Source: Gymnorhina tibicen
Taxonomy: Eukaryota > Chordata > Aves > Passeriformes > Artamidae
DNA length: 64,000 nt
Assembly (NCBI GenBank): GCA_013399875.1
Contig: VXAZ01000376.1
Coordinates: 125,001-189,000, forward strand
Direction of reading: 5' to 3'
Part shown: one piece after another, positions 26,041-39,380 of the stretch
How the letters are laid out: every line of letters starts with the position of its first letter
Numbering within the stretch: the first letter of the stretch is position 1
Made by a program: the position numbers and the translations under genes
Notes under the pieces: model-generated
Seen by the model: the letters and a program-made list of their open reading frames with translations, nothing else
Databases searched by the model: none
Told to the model about the DNA's origin: nothing

Positions 26041-26930
26041 ATTTTCTATTCCCAATCCACAAGAGTAGATGACCATCGAGGAGAAGTAATAAAGGTTCAC
26101 TGGTATAAGAATAATAACTCAAAAAAAAGTTAAAACAACACACATGAAGGTAAGCGAACTAATAATATTCATTTGATTGAGTTTAAACTCATGGTCCCAA
26201 ATACTTTCATATTTAAGTCATAAATTATCTACAGGCTGGGAAATCATTTCAATCAATCTTAGTTTTCTTTCTGACATTGGACTAATGCCACAACTTCGCC
26301 TAAAAAGCACTAAAACCAAAAATCATCATAGCACCACAAGAAAGAGAAACCTCCATTGGTTTAAACCACATCAGTCATTCTAAATTTGTTTCAAAACTTC
26401 AGTGGGTTAACTTTATACACACAGGTCTTTTTGCAGATCAGACACTCTTTAACCTGCAGCAGACAGCATGAAACTGGCATAAGGTCTGTATCATGTGCTC
26501 CAGTTAATTCAACAAAAATGCAGTCATGCGCCCACACTTGATCCAGATCAAATATGCACTCATTGTGATCCAGGGGCACGCAAATCTGGTATTAATGGAC
26601 ATGAAACCATGGCCTTATATGACAGCCCTGCTTTAGATACTTTCCAGATTTCATTGACAGGTTTTTCAGTAGGCATGTTTTTTCCTTTAACTTATCCAAA
26701 TACTTATAATAGTTATGATGTTGTTTTCCACGTAAACCATTAAAATTTAAATTTATGTAAATGAAATATATAATCAGAAAAAAACCTCCCAATTCCCATC
26801 ACAACACAGTTGAGTCTTCTGTGAAGGGCTGTAGATGTGTGGTTGCAATCAGTTTAAAGAGCTAAAATAAATGCCCGAAGTAATGGAAACCAAATCAAAT
26901 CTATGTATTGAAACAATCAAAAGTTAAAAT

Positions 26931-26940
26931 TCTTACCTTT
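26931..26940 (-). promoter_or_regulatory. RIMS2: 5' splice donor of the RIMS2 exon
   Basis: On the minus strand the exon ends AAAAG and continues GTAAGA, a close match to the donor consensus. The exon finishes after the first base of a Gly codon (phase 1), so the next exon must supply two bases. In mammalian RIM2 alternative exons follow this Ser-Glu-Lys-Gly point. None of them was recognised between here and position 1. Confidence 0.9.
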
Positions 26941-27862
26941 TTCACTAACACTTTCACTTTCAATCTCTACATCATCACAACTTGTATATTCAGGAGTGGA
27001 TGCCAATTCTTCTTCTGAGCTACTTAATGAAACCTGGCGCATTTTACCTCCTTTTTTTGTTTTATGGGGCTTTGGTGGTGGAGGTCTGACAGATTCAGAC
27101 TGGTCTGAGCTGAGTGAATCATTCCGTAACATGGTCTCCATCTTTTCACGTTTTGTTTTCCGTACAGCAGAACTGGGATCCAAATGGTGCTGTTTCCTTA
27201 ATGAATCAGAGCGCCTCATGTCTGGTCTTTCCAGAGGAATTGGACTCCTCCTAGGTGTAGGAGGGCTATGATTTGTGGTCCTCTGACGATTGGGACTAGG
27301 TCCCTGAGCCTCTCGAGTTCTTTCCATAGAGTATGAACGTTGATTTTCCATGACAGCCCTGCGCTCAGACACCGATCTTTGTCTTGATGGCCGTTCCATC
27401 CTGAGCATGGACATCCGAGAATCTTCCAGCTCTGTGTTTGCCAGTGAGACATCGCTATGTCTCCGTTCATGACGTGCTCGGGACACTTCAGCATGGATAC
27501 GCATTTGTTCCTCATACGGCTGTGGCTTGACTGGATAACGAGCCAAATTAGGGTCACTTCGGTATCGTGCCTGGTATTCCTCTTCCCTCCTTTGCCTTTC
27601 ATATTCTTCCCTGTTTTGTGCATCTTCTTCTTCTACCGGATACTCCTTGGAACGTCTGCGGCTCCTTCTGCTGGAATCTCTATAATCACCCAGTTCAGGT
27701 TCTTCATATAACTGAGGCCCACGCTGTGACCGCCTATCTGAATAATCTGATGGTGACCTGGGCATCGCACTGTCTGATGTAGCATACTGTGAATATTCGT
27801 CTCTCTCGTCCCTTTGGTCGTATCTTCTGCTCTGTTCTCTTGATATTGAAGGGCTTCTTTTC
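26937..27862 (-). CDS. RIMS2: RIMS2 internal coding exon: linker between zinc finger and PDZ domain
   Basis: This exon encodes about 309 residues of RIM2, the active-zone scaffold. The translation starts KRSPSISREQSRRYDQRDER and ends TSCDDVEIESESVSEKG, both characteristic of vertebrate RIM2. Diagnostic inner blocks are RYRSDPNLARYPVKPQPYEE, MRIHAEVSRARHERRHSDVS, RKQHHLDPSSAVRKTKREKM and SLSSSEEELASTPEYTSCDD. The product is hydrophilic, with Arg/Glu-rich stretches, Ser-Pro sites, RxRS-type basic phosphorylation motifs and a proline-rich RPPPPKPHK segment. No folded domain is visible, so a disordered linker is expected. Length is 926 bp: one base completing an Arg codon, 308 codons, then the first base of a Gly codon. 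The acceptor AG is 27864-27863 and the donor GT is 26936-26935. The frame stays open a few codons into both introns, but those parts (MPSLF and KNFNF) are not coding. Confidence 0.96.
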
Positions 27863-27891
27863 CTAAATAATGATGGCAAGAAAGCAGAAAG
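27863..27891 (-). promoter_or_regulatory. RIMS2: 3' splice acceptor of the RIMS2 exon
   Basis: On the minus strand a pyrimidine-rich tract (CTTTCTGCTTTCTTGCC) runs into ATTATTTAG at 27863, directly before GAAAAGAAGCCC, which encodes the second half of the RKRSP sequence of RIM2. The exon's first base is the third base of an Arg codon, so the upstream exon must end in phase 2. In human RIM2 the same place reads Asp-Arg-Lys-Arg-Ser-Pro, which agrees with this phase. Confidence 0.9.
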
Positions 27892-30800
27892 AGAATTCTG
27901 TCAATATTTTATGTAGCACAAATATACAGCTAATGCTAGTTAAAAGATAGAATGACCAGCTGATGGAAAAAATCCGTTCAGTGCATTTCTTTGTGAATGT
28001 GCTCTCACATTTTCTGTACTAAATTAAAGAAAGCATGTCATGGTATAAATCTACTTATGGTGCACAGTTTGAAAAAAAAACACCTTTGAAGGAAAAATGC
28101 TAATACGACTTTATAAAATACAAAATACAAATACTTAGGCTGCTTTGTAGTCACGACTGCTTTACAGGTACCAAACTTTTATAATCCTTTGTAATCATTT
28201 TACACAATATAACTTGACCATATACTTCTATTTCATAGAGTTTTATAATCACCATAGAAATTAGGGCTAGAAGGATCACTCAGTTAGTTTGCTATTTTAG
28301 CAGCTGTTAATGCTCAAAAACACACATTTCAGTTGCCACAAAACTGTAAGTTCTGCCAAGGGCAGAAAACAGACAAAGATTCAATGGCAGCACTTGTCTA
28401 AATCAGATGAACTCAGAAGTCCTGAATGCAGAAAACAAACCACTTATTTGTGTTGTGAAGGCAAAGAGTTTCAAAGTGCTGCCTGAGTTGAGAAAATCCT
28501 TCCCATCTCTATAGGGACGGTATTAGTCCAAGCATTTGAGCAAGACAGATACCAGAATGGAGTTCCTGCGCCACATAAAGCATTGACTCTTTGATGACAT
28601 TGACACCATCTAGCTATAGAAAGCTACTAAGGCTTCAGAGAAAGATGGAAAAAGAATTAACAAATATTCTTTCCTGACACTTACAAATGATAGATTGAAG
28701 CATGTGATTCATTTATGTGTAATATTTTTGTAAAGGGTGTGTCTGGAACATATAATGAATGTTAAGTTTCCTGTTTGACACAACATTGTTTGATACATGA
28801 TTAGAAGGGATCAGTTACGTAGGGAAAAAACGAACTGGATCTTCAAATCTTGCCTTTATCAATCCTTAGAGAGTAATAAGCATGTAAAATATTACTTTCC
28901 AAACATGTCCTGATTCATGCTTGGCTTTTCACCCTACATGGATCTCAAGAAGTTACCTGAAGGAAACTGAAGCAAAGATCCCAGATAAAAGAGACTGAGA
29001 GGTGGGCCTTCTCTGGGATAATGTAGATCAACTCAAACTTTAAGTAATAAAAATACAAATGAGAAGCTATTTTTATGTTGTTAGTCCTTTCTTCTTATAT
29101 TTAGTTCTACTTTTATAATTAAGATCCCTTTTAAAATGTTTTCTACACTCACAAAATGACCACTGATTCCAAAGGGCAGCCTTGCAGGCAGCAACCAGGA
29201 CATCCTGCCTAGTTTTTAGAAGGACGGGAAAAAAGGCAAGCAAATACAAAACCCTGTTTTTGCCACAGTTGTCCTAGAAGAAGAAAGGAAACACTTCCAT
29301 TTAGTGAAGGGGAGAAGGAGAAACAGGTTCTCCTTGGTGCCCAGGAGTGTATAAAGGGCTCTCTCTATCTGATAGGGGAGAAAACACTCTTTTCACAGCC
29401 AGGAAGGAAATGTAGTCTCTGCTCAGTAAGGGAAAACCAAAACTGTCAGTGCAGAGTGTGCGTGGCATGTGGGGTGACTGGCAAACTGGCATCCTGTACT
29501 GTCTTCGGTACCATATAGGATTATTAAACTGTGCTTGAAAGATTTGGACCCAGTATTGCCTTATAAATTGTAACGTACTTTAGCTTTGCAGTGGCATCTA
29601 CAAATGAGAAAGCTAACTCCATCTTGCAAAAATGAAACTCTTCGTGCAAAGCATGACAAGTACTATAAGCATCACACGATGCCTATTTGCTCACGGTGAA
29701 GCTAAGATGCCCTATCTCTCTTGTTACAGTGGCGTGTTAGTACCAGCACAAATTATAACCTCTGTGACAAAATCGCTATAGATTCTGCTACTGGGGACTC
29801 CACTTGAGACGCTCTAATGTGACACGAGCAGAGTTTTGTAAGTCTAAAAGCAGAATGGCCAAGGGGAACAGACAATCAGAACAACAGAACTACCCAAATA
29901 CAGACAGTTTGCAACAACATAGAAGTTTCATTTAGACAACAGAGATTAGATGCAGAAATGTTTTAAGGAAGATAAATATTTTTCACTTAAATACTCCAGA
30001 TGATGAAAATTATGTCACATCCCAAAACAAGTTGTTCCAAGAGAAAATTACCCAATTCCTGAAAATTTCTGTCTTGGCTATAGCGAAAAGTTTGCATAAC
30101 TTTTACTCCCCAGTTGTGTCTCCCACACAGGAAAAATCTGCACTCATCAGATACAGGCATTCATTCATGTGGATCTCATTGCAAGATTGAGACAAATATG
30201 TGTACACATGAAATGTATACATACTGTACTGTTAATACTCATACTGTCTATACTCAGTCTATATTACCTTTAGATCATATGTCATCATAGCCACGCTTTT
30301 TGCATCCATTTGATCCTCCAAGGCATTAAAACACTCTAGTACATAAGGTTTATAGGACCAACTCCACAGTGAACTGTGTAACTCACAAAGCCATACAGAT
30401 TCTAGTCTGACAAATCTCATATGTGCCTTGGAGCAGCCTGAGTGTACACATGCTTCAGTATTAAAGATCTATGTACTTGTATCTACAGCTATATAAACAA
30501 CGCAATAGTAAGAACTGGACTAGCTACAAATAGAAGATTATTTAAACACACACACAAAACGTGTGTTTATATATATGCACATATAAATAAATTAATGTAT
30601 GACTCCATGTCACAGTGTCCTCAAATGGATGCAATTCTCTTCTGGTGACATTACTGCTATAATGTCATGGGGGGGAAGGTTGAGGGGGATAAAATGATGG
30701 ATTTCTGTATGAGTAAAAGCATTATTGTAGACTTGTTGATGAGGAAAATTAGTTTCTATTAAGGAAACATCATCTGATGGGCTGGCACATGACTTACTAA

Positions 30801-31300
30801 AAAATACACCTTTTTTTCTAGCATGAACTGTGTTAATGAGAGGAGGATGTGCTGATTTAGCATTATATATTTATACCACCTGCACAAACATTTTCTAACC
30901 TCATGTGCTACATTTACCACAAACAGTCATCTTGTTCCTCCATTTAAGACATAAATATAGGAATACCATCTATGACTGACAGTAATGTGAAGAGCAGCTG
31001 GGTCCTCAATCTACTCCAACCTTTCATGAAGGAAAAAGCTTTGCACAGCTGCCATGCATGTGGCAACTACTAGGGTACATGCAAGAAAAAGGACCTACCT
31101 GAAAATGTAGTGCTTTTCTTCAGAGAAAGCAGCCTGATAGAAAAAAGTAACTAATTTATTTCCTGGCCTATGCTGAATGGCATTATCAAACTCCCTTTGT
31201 AATTAATTTTATTCCAGTTGAAGTCATCTAACTTCACTACTGAAGTTACTGAACTAACCAGAAGTTATAGTCCTATCCATCCAAAATAAATTAACTGTAC
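27863..31300 (-). other. RIMS2: RIMS2 intron between the candidate first exon and the linker exon
   Basis: This 3.4-kb AT-rich intron has a GTACAG donor at 31300 and a TTTAG acceptor at 27863 on the minus strand. No transposon or conserved-looking frame was recognised in it. The open frames at 29301-29492 and 30442-30648 look like chance. If the short first exon is not real, this stretch is simply the part of the upstream intron nearest the linker exon. Confidence 0.55.
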
Positions 31301-31389
31301 CTGTACATCTGATCAGCCAGAAGCCTTCTGTCAGGAGAAGCCTCATCTTGCTCTGCAGCCACCACACCCTTAGTATGAAAGTCTGTCAT
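31301..31389 (-). CDS. RIMS2: Candidate alternative first coding exon of RIMS2 (short, zinc-finger-less isoform)
   Basis: On the minus strand an ATG at 31389-31387 opens 29 codons and then two bases (AG) followed by GTACAG, a usable donor. The peptide begins MTDFHTKGVV and ends RRLLADQMY, with the Arg codon split across the junction. Joining the AG to the G at 27862 gives an in-frame Arg followed by the RIM2 sequence KRSPSIS, a phase match expected by chance only one time in three. The ATG has A at -3, and an in-frame TAA lies five codons upstream, as expected for a first exon. RIMS2 is known to use internal promoters to make forms lacking the zinc finger (RIM2-beta), and this exon sits 3.4 kb upstream of the shared linker exon, a suitable place. 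I do not recall the beta-specific N-terminus well enough to confirm identity, so the assignment is inferred. Confidence 0.6.
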
Positions 31390-31464
31390 TCTCTCTACTG
31401 GTTATCACAGCACAGTTAGCCCCCCTTTAACATTCAACAATTGTTTAATTTTAAAAATACCTGC

Positions 31465-31470
31465 TATATA
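31465..31470 (-). promoter_or_regulatory. TATA-like motif upstream of the candidate RIMS2 first exon
   Basis: On the minus strand TATATA lies 76 bp upstream of the candidate ATG at 31389, with an E-box (CAGCTG) just upstream at 31473-31478. If used, it would start transcription near 31435 and give a 5' leader of about 45 nt. In AT-rich intron such motifs are frequent, so this is weak support by itself. Confidence 0.2.
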
Positions 31471-34400
31471 CACAGCTGTAAAATGAATGCTATACATTTT
31501 AAATCAGAGTTATGAGATCACAGTAGGAGGGAACTAGTACTGATGAAAACTTATGGCCTGTCCCTACTATTAAAAATCTGCTGCTATTTTTAGATCACTA
31601 GCTAATTCTCACTCACCTTCATGAGCCTCTGTCTAATCCATTTCTCACCATTAACTACCTTAAAGATACCTTAATAAAACCCTTTCATCGTGTATCTCCA
31701 GCTGGATACACCATGGAAAATGACTACTCCTGCCTTTCCAGGACTTTGCTGGAACTTTAAAAGCTAAGTGAAATTTAAGGGTGTGATATGCATCCTCCAG
31801 CTGCCAGCCGGACTAAGCACAATATATCTCTTTTCAGAAGGATTACCACCTTTTCTGAAAAGGTTATCACACCTCTGAAAAATCCTCCAGGCCATTTTGA
31901 TTGCTACTTGTTTGAAACAACCATAAAATAAAATCTCTATTATGATTAAAAAACTCTAGAACCTGCAAAAATCTCTTTGTCAGGCACATTCTATAAATGG
32001 GTTTTTTTCAGATACAGAATATGAAATTTATTTTTTCCTACTTATTACTGTATATTTATTTTTTGTTGTAATTTATCAGTACATGACATTTGGTCTTTTA
32101 ATACATAACCCATAACCTTACACTGATGGAAACCTTATTTGCAGTGCACTACAGATATCACTAATATTATGGAACAGCAAATAGCTTGACTGTAATCTGA
32201 CCTCCTGCTCATAAAGTTAAATTATTCAACTCCCCCACATCACAATAGAATTAAGTGCTTAAAATATAACATAGGAAGAATATAAGACAGCTATTTGGCT
32301 TTGATGGCTGTGATTTCCATAATGGAACTAAATAGCTTGAAAGTCTTTGACATTCATTTATATTCCTTACAGAGAAAACACTCTTCTGCTTTGATTTAGG
32401 TTTTTAGAAAATTACCCCAAATGTCCTGTAGAAGAGGAAATTTAAAAAATTAAGTATCCATCACATTCCAGAAGTCAGAGATATTAAAAACCATTGTCAT
32501 ATGTAAAGTATTTCTATCACTGTCAAAACTAGATGTCAGACCCTTCTGCTAACAATCTTGTTCTCAGACTAATAGAATACACATTTGAGCTGGAGAAAAC
32601 TCATGAAAATATCACTCTAAAGATGTATTTGACTACCTGAATTAAGTTGCATTTACTTGAAGATTATTATTTATCAGAAGCTTTGGGTCAATTTAAAAAT
32701 GATAAGGTCTCGGTGGGCCTGAGCCATCAGCTACTTGAAAATTAAATATTGGCCATCTACTTGTAAGACCTAATTATCATTTACTAGACAATGCTTTAAT
32801 GTTTTGTTCTCTCCTATAAATTATCAAGGAATAAAATTGAATGTAAAATTAAAACTGAAAATATCTCTCCTGCACATATTGTAATTTTGCTTAACTCAAA
32901 ACGTGATCCTTTCAGTACATGAAAGAATAATTCATGGAAGGTAAAAATCGACATTTTCCACCAGAATTTTGTCACAAAAGCCATGCAAAATACAGGGCTT
33001 CTTGTTAGAGCCTCCCCAAATACACTGACCACAGCTTTATCTTTCCTTTACTATACAGCTTCTATCAGGGAAACAGCTTTTGTTGATTTAAGAATAGTTC
33101 TTCTACTGTTTGGAAGTTTTGTATTTCTATGTGTTGTGTTCAACAGACAGGCAAAGCACTTGTTTTTAAAACAGCGGTGACAGGGAGCAGATAAGGCACC
33201 TTGCCAAACAGTTCCCAGGCTGCCAGGAGGTGAGCTGAGCACACTCTGGACCTTGTACCCAAGGCCCCATGAGTGCAATGAACCCAGAAAACCTGCTGTG
33301 CAACTTTAAGATCTGCCTGCCTTTCCCAGGAAGGGTTCTACTCTCTCATTTAGGAAAGCATTTCCACAGAATTCCTTTCCCATACTGAAAAATCTACAAA
33401 ATGTTTACCTATTTTTGGCAATGGTTTTAAGAGGTCAGTTGGCATTGATTTAAGTCCTCATTCTCTGCTTATAACTTCTGCTTTCGCTGAGTCATATTGT
33501 GCAGGAGAATTCATTTTGCACATTCTTCAAAGCAGCCATGTCTCCTTTATTGAAAAAAGAGTTATTTTGACTTCTAAGCAGTTCCAGTTTCTACCAAGAT
33601 CTCTCTTTACAGTTCCTCTATGCTGTCTAGTTTTATACTAGATTAAACTTCTGATTTGTCAGTTCCCCTCACCTTAGTTTCTTACCCCCTCAAAAGATGA
33701 AGAATGTAAGTAACCAGTACACAATTCACAAGTTAATTAATTTAAACAGCCTACCTTGATAAATAGAAAAGGTGTTTATTGCATTTCTTGACCAATAGGG
33801 TTTTAAAAAAAACTGTCCCGAAGTACATCTAACACTCACATATCTAAGGAATCCACTAGGTAAAGCTCATGTGAGACAGTATATCATTCCTCATTTCAGC
33901 CATGCCTTGCAATTTTATTTTATAGCAACCATACTTTGAACCATTAGAATACATTCCAACTAAATATCTCCAAAGAATATGAATTAAGTTTACAATGATG
34001 ATTAGTAAATTTACTGAAGCATGAGACTGGTAGAGCAGATATTGATCTCTGTTAGATCTGAAAAAATGAATTCACTGACTGCAGGCGTGTATCAACAGAA
34101 TGAAAGGAAATCTGTAGTAACAAAATGTTATTATAATTAAAGTCACCACTGATAACAATTTTGCTTTGAACATGACATGATTGCACAGACATATGAAACA
34201 ATACATTTTTCTTCTGTACTAGCAATTCAGCAAAAATTCACCATTGCAGAAGGGTTAATTTCTATTTGTATGATGAAAAGAGTTATAACATGGAAAAAAC
34301 AAGTAACTGCTGAACAAAAGGGGTGATTGTAGGTATCAAATGCTAATCTACAAATATTTAGGTAATACGTTTGTTTCACTTTTTTACTTCTCAAATCAAG

Positions 34401-37400
34401 AACATCACAGACAGGAAAACTGGACTAACAGGAGGAATTACTTTGTCTTCCTTTATTTTGCCTGAGTATTCAGTAGCCCTCATATCATAAAATATGATTT
34501 TAGAGAACTGCAAACAGAGAAATAAAACAACTGTATTTTACTCCGAGCGTTCATTCACATATATTGATGAATGCTTGCCTCTTATAAATAGGTTAAACAC
34601 TCTTAAGATTTTTCTCTATTTCTACTTCTGAACATTTTCAAAATTAATATTTTGCTACTTATTTCCACTTAATAGATAAACAACCAATATTGCACCTCTT
34701 CTTTCAGTAAAAATTTCATCTCACAAAAAAGATAATATTAAAAAAATAATAAATAGCAAATGGATTAAATTTTTTTCAAGAATAATTGCTTAGGATGGGC
34801 ATTCTTGTTATCTGCATCAGTACTGACACTACAGAAATCTTTTGCAGAAGGGTGGAATCAATTAACAGCTGTCCTACAGCAGGATTCAAATTAGTTTAAA
34901 ACACATGGTGTTAAAAGAATAGTAGTTCAAAGAAACATTAGCATAAGTATGAGTAAATATAATACTGAACTATTATTAAAAAGTATAAAACAATATAAAA
35001 TAAGAGGACATTTCAAAATTCTACATATACTTTTTTTATTAAGAGAAATACAACGTTTCAAGAATTATTTTTATCATGGAAAATAGAATACAATTTAAGA
35101 AACTAAATTATAGGGAAGCATGGGATTTTGTTAAGGATAATATTCTCACATATCTGAAACACAAGAAAAAGTTTTTCAGTACTTCCAGTGAGTTTTTTAC
35201 TAAAAGTAAAAAAAATCTCCCTAATCATCCCCCAAAAGAACAAGAAATGCTGAGCATTAGACATTGTTTTCACACAACACATTCTGCATCTTTCTTCCCT
35301 CCTTTACCTTTTGATCAGCCACTGCACATCTGGGAAGCAGGAAGCCTCGGGTTCATGAGAATACATCAATTTCTGTTCTCGCTAGCGCTTTCATTTAATC
35401 CTTTATGTTCAGTGAAATCATATAAACAGTCTCTGAATTTTGAGACAAAAATTTTTAGATATGTATTTTACAAACCCTTCCCTTCCCCCAAAATGCACTT
35501 ATAAAATAAAAGGCATCTAGGAAAAAAATAAAGTTTAGTATCTGAAACAACAGCAATTCAAGTCAGAGAGCTGACCCAATGGGAAGCTATTGAGAGCATG
35601 AGAGGAGTGTTATAGTTTAATGCTGTTACCATGTGCTGTATATAGCTGGAGGTCAAGTAAGAATTTACCCTATAAGGAGGATTATGGTACTTAGCTGATT
35701 AGTGCCTTGCTACAGTACTATTGCCTACAAATGTACATGCTGGTCAGGGCATTTCGTTTATTTTTAAAATTGTGCAGTTCTAGTATTTCATGTTTTGTGA
35801 TACTAGTTCCAGCACTTTCTTTATGTTCTAGGTCTCAAATTAAGTTATGTAATATCTCTACTTTTAGTTTGTAAGAAGTCAAATTTTGGCATAATTTTCA
35901 ACTATTAGGCTAAAATAGCTGTGGCATCTATTTCAGTGTGATGTGCTGCACAGACCATAAAACTGAAAATATTTTTCTTACACAGTTAAAAAAAACCAGA
36001 GAAAATCAATGGATTAATTATTTCCAGAAAAAGTCATCAAAACTCACATTCAAAATACTGTGAAAATGTGAAAATAATAGAAACCTAATGTTTATCCTCA
36101 TTTGCCTTAAATAAATTATAAACACAGTTTTCTACAGTTTTCCACAGCATCTTCTACCTATGCAAACTAACTTACAAATACATTATGTTTAATATAAAGC
36201 ACCGACCAAATCTGACTGCAATGTATTTAAGCCATTATAAAGTAGCATGACATGGGAAAAATAAAGATTAAGCAGAAGCCTAGATTTTCTCCACCTCAAT
36301 AATAGTGAGTTCCGGCTCCTAGGAAAGGCATTCTGAAACCAAAGTCTGTTTGCTTAGCCATCACAGAGAATATATCGTAACAGACTTCATCTATACATCA
36401 TTTCATCTAATTTTGAGTCTAACCTTTTTTAAGTGTTTCAGTTTCTCACCACAGGGATTGTTCAGCAGGTGCTTTTACCAGAAGCTGAAAGTATCCTGGT
36501 TCTTCAAAGGAAACCTTTAAGTCTGATGAAGGGGAGAATTTTCTTTCAAAGAAACACTCCTTATTGAGTGGGTATTATCATCATTACATAAAAAATAAAG
36601 CTATTTCAATAATGACCAAACTAAGAAAATATCAGCAACATGAACTGTCATTTGAGAATTGTTTTCCCTAATAACATCTGGAGGCTGTTTTGGACTGTTG
36701 AACTCATAAAACTCTAACTTTACTAATTAATTAGAGTCAGTATATATATTTTCTTTTTTTCTCTCTCCTAACTGTGTCCACAATTACAATATAAATGTGA
36801 TATCATACAATGAACTTTAGTTTTGAAATATCTCTGTGATTCATATTTCAGTCTGAAAGAGATTAACTAGATCATACTGAGCTGTTTTGATGCCTCCATG
36901 AAAGAGCAAGCATAAAATAATCACTTTGAAAATGTCCAGTTTCCTCAGTAACGAGAGGCACAGACCCATTATTAAATCTAGTGAATTAGATCAGTTGTGG
37001 CTCATCAATGAATGATGGGCTGTCTGCACCAGTTTCTCCAAGACAAAGCTCTCAGGGTAAATGTGTTTTTGCTAGGGAACATCAGCTGGACCACTACGAA
37101 ATGAAACAGGTGCATTCAATAGCTCTTGGACATTAACACGGTGCATAAAACTTTAAATTTCTGATTCAGCTGTCATTCTCCACATGTTGCTGAGATGAGA
37201 CTAAACGTCTGTATTTTAAAGCAGCACCTAAGTCCATCATAGAAGCAGACCACAAGTTTAGAGAAAAATCAGGTGTATTCCTGTAAAAACTGTAGTACCT
37301 ATATTATGTATTGGTAGGACATGATTTTACAATGTTTTTTAAGCAAAAGAACATTCTCCACAGTTGTTCAAGCAGTGGGCTCACAATCCACAGCTATTAC

Positions 37401-39380
37401 ATACCAAAATGTTAAGAATCAAATGGTTATGGTTGCGTAGACAGAGCTCCTTCAGTTCAGAGCCCCTTAGGCAGGAGGTTAGGATGGGAACCATGTCTGT
37501 GTTGTTGGGTTTTCAGAGACACTATCTGAAAAATTTCCCACTGTACTACCATGTAGCTACAACATCACATGGATAGTAACAGCCTGGTTTCTGAAACATC
37601 AACAGGTCAAAGAGCCATCCTTAGATACTCAGTTCAGATCCCTGATGTAGGTATTTCTACCAGCACTACTTTGTTTTCCTGCAGTGCTGAGACCAGCTCT
37701 GGATGATCCCTGCTTTTATTCTCTTTTCACCTCTTAGAGATGTCTGCACTAGAGCAAGTCTTCCATAAAACAGACTCAATATGAAGCCTTCAAAAGAAGA
37801 AAATATATTCATGGATGTTTGCAAAAATCCATATGGAGACCATTAAGTACTCTCAAATGTGCGTGGAAGTGAACACTTGGAAGTGAAAACAGTAACCTGG
37901 CTGCTTAGCAGCTTCTATACAAAAAGGTAGCACCCAGTTAAGATGACAACAGTACAGAGCACATAGAGGAAAATAGCAACCACTTCTAGCAGGAAGCAAA
38001 ACAATATTGAATAGTCCTTACAGAACTACTAGGAACACAATAGCAATGAATAAAATTCACTGAAATAAATAACTATGTTTCTTCTAAGATAATTGTGTGG
38101 AAATCTAAGGTAATTTAAAACGAAAAACTAAAATAAACTTCATCTTGTAACATAACCCCTTAGATGTGTTCTGCATAGTACTACAATGAAGGTAGACTTA
38201 GTTACTATACTTTTACTTAAAAAATAAAATAAGATGCCAGCTTTTTATATTACACAGGAGAAATGAATGCTCATTTTGTAACTCCATGCATATGTAAACA
38301 TCCCAACCAATTCATGCTTTGCAGTTCCTGTCACCAGCATTATCTGCTTTACCCGATAAACCTGTTTTCAGTAGGATTCTACAAAGTCGAGATACAAATG
38401 ATGAAATTCTAATTGAAGTTTAGGCTATGTATTAGCAGATTTTTGATGTAACATTGGTTACTTTTTCCATCAATTACAGAATTTCTATAAAAAGTATGAG
38501 AATAACCAGAGGGCTTGTCAGTACCAACTAGACTCAACTGGCAAAGAGCTGGCAAACACGGAGAGGGAATTGTTCAAGTTATAAAGGTGCTCAGCACCTC
38601 TGATAACACAAGTCCGTTACAAAAGTTAAGGAACACTCTCAGTAACTCAGTCTTTAGTACAGTGGGATTAATCAGCTAAGGCAATGCAGCTGAACAAGAA
38701 CAAGAAAAAAACAATGGAACAAGAAAAAAGTAAAGGAAAGTAATGACTTAAAACATTTTGGGAAGACATTCATGAAGTCTTTTTGAGAATAATGATGACT
38801 TCATCACTCTCAGTAATGTTATTGTCAGATTTTGGGGACCAGTAGTATGTTTTAAGTTAAACTTTATTTTCATTGTTGACCTGAACAAGAAAGGTTAAAT
38901 GTATGCTCACTGAAGTACTTTTCAAGTATAAGATCAACTGGATATCAGGCTGGGGAGCCAGGCAAGAGACTATAAAAATTATTCAAGATGCTTGAGTTGA
39001 CAGAGCAGAAAATGAAGATCAAGTTTCGGTAATTTAGTTTATGTAATTTAAATGGTCAAAACAGAGAGTTGGACAGCTCTGACTAACAATTAGCAAAGAA
39101 TATTTCATGGTATATAGAAATTTTGAAATGCATATTGAGGTGAACTAACACAAAACAGTTACAATATTAATAGGTTCATATATAATAATGAGAGAAGAGT
39201 AACCACAATCAAGTAGTTTGATTTCCTTCCTCATGGATGCTTTTACGGAAATGAGATTAATGCCGGATATGAATGAAACTTTGCTGAGAAAGAAAAGAAA
39301 ATCAAATTAAATTCCTTATGTTTAGCCTTACAGTGGCACCAAGCTCATTTACCCTCATCATTAGGGAGATATTTCCCAAA

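Larger units (their letters stand above)
1..26936 (-). other. RIMS2: RIMS2 intron downstream of the linker exon (5' part)
   Basis: This is 26.9 kb of AT-rich non-coding sequence on the 3' side of the exon. It holds three CR1 fragments (1548-2475, 20062-20728, 25080-25597), small tandem repeats, a pyrimidine-rich block near 22440-22940 and a GC-rich block near 24340-24620. No further RIMS2 exon was recognised by eye. I see nothing specific in 3450-6490, 6770-20050 (apart from short repeats and one GC-rich patch near 12940-13190) or 25600-26930. Confidence 0.7.

Noticed and set aside
26917..26936. Continuation of the RIMS2 exon frame past the donor to a stop (KNFNF)
   Set aside because: The consensus donor GTAAGA at 26936 and the conserved SEKG end place these codons in the intron.
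27216..27623. 135-codon minus-strand open frame overlapping the RIMS2 exon
   Set aside because: It is a shadow of the RIMS2 coding frame in another phase.
27863..27879. In-frame ATG and codons MPSLF just before the RIMS2 exon
   Set aside because: They fall in the acceptor tract (ATTATTTAG), and RIM2 homology starts exactly after the AG. An intronic ATG here is most simply chance.
30541..30570. CA/TG-rich stretch with a possible short hairpin
   Set aside because: The complementary arms are only about 8 bp and come from simple CA/GT sequence.
35076..35504. 142-codon plus-strand open frame
   Set aside because: Lys/Phe/Ser-rich translation typical of AT-rich sequence, with no domain. Likely chance.
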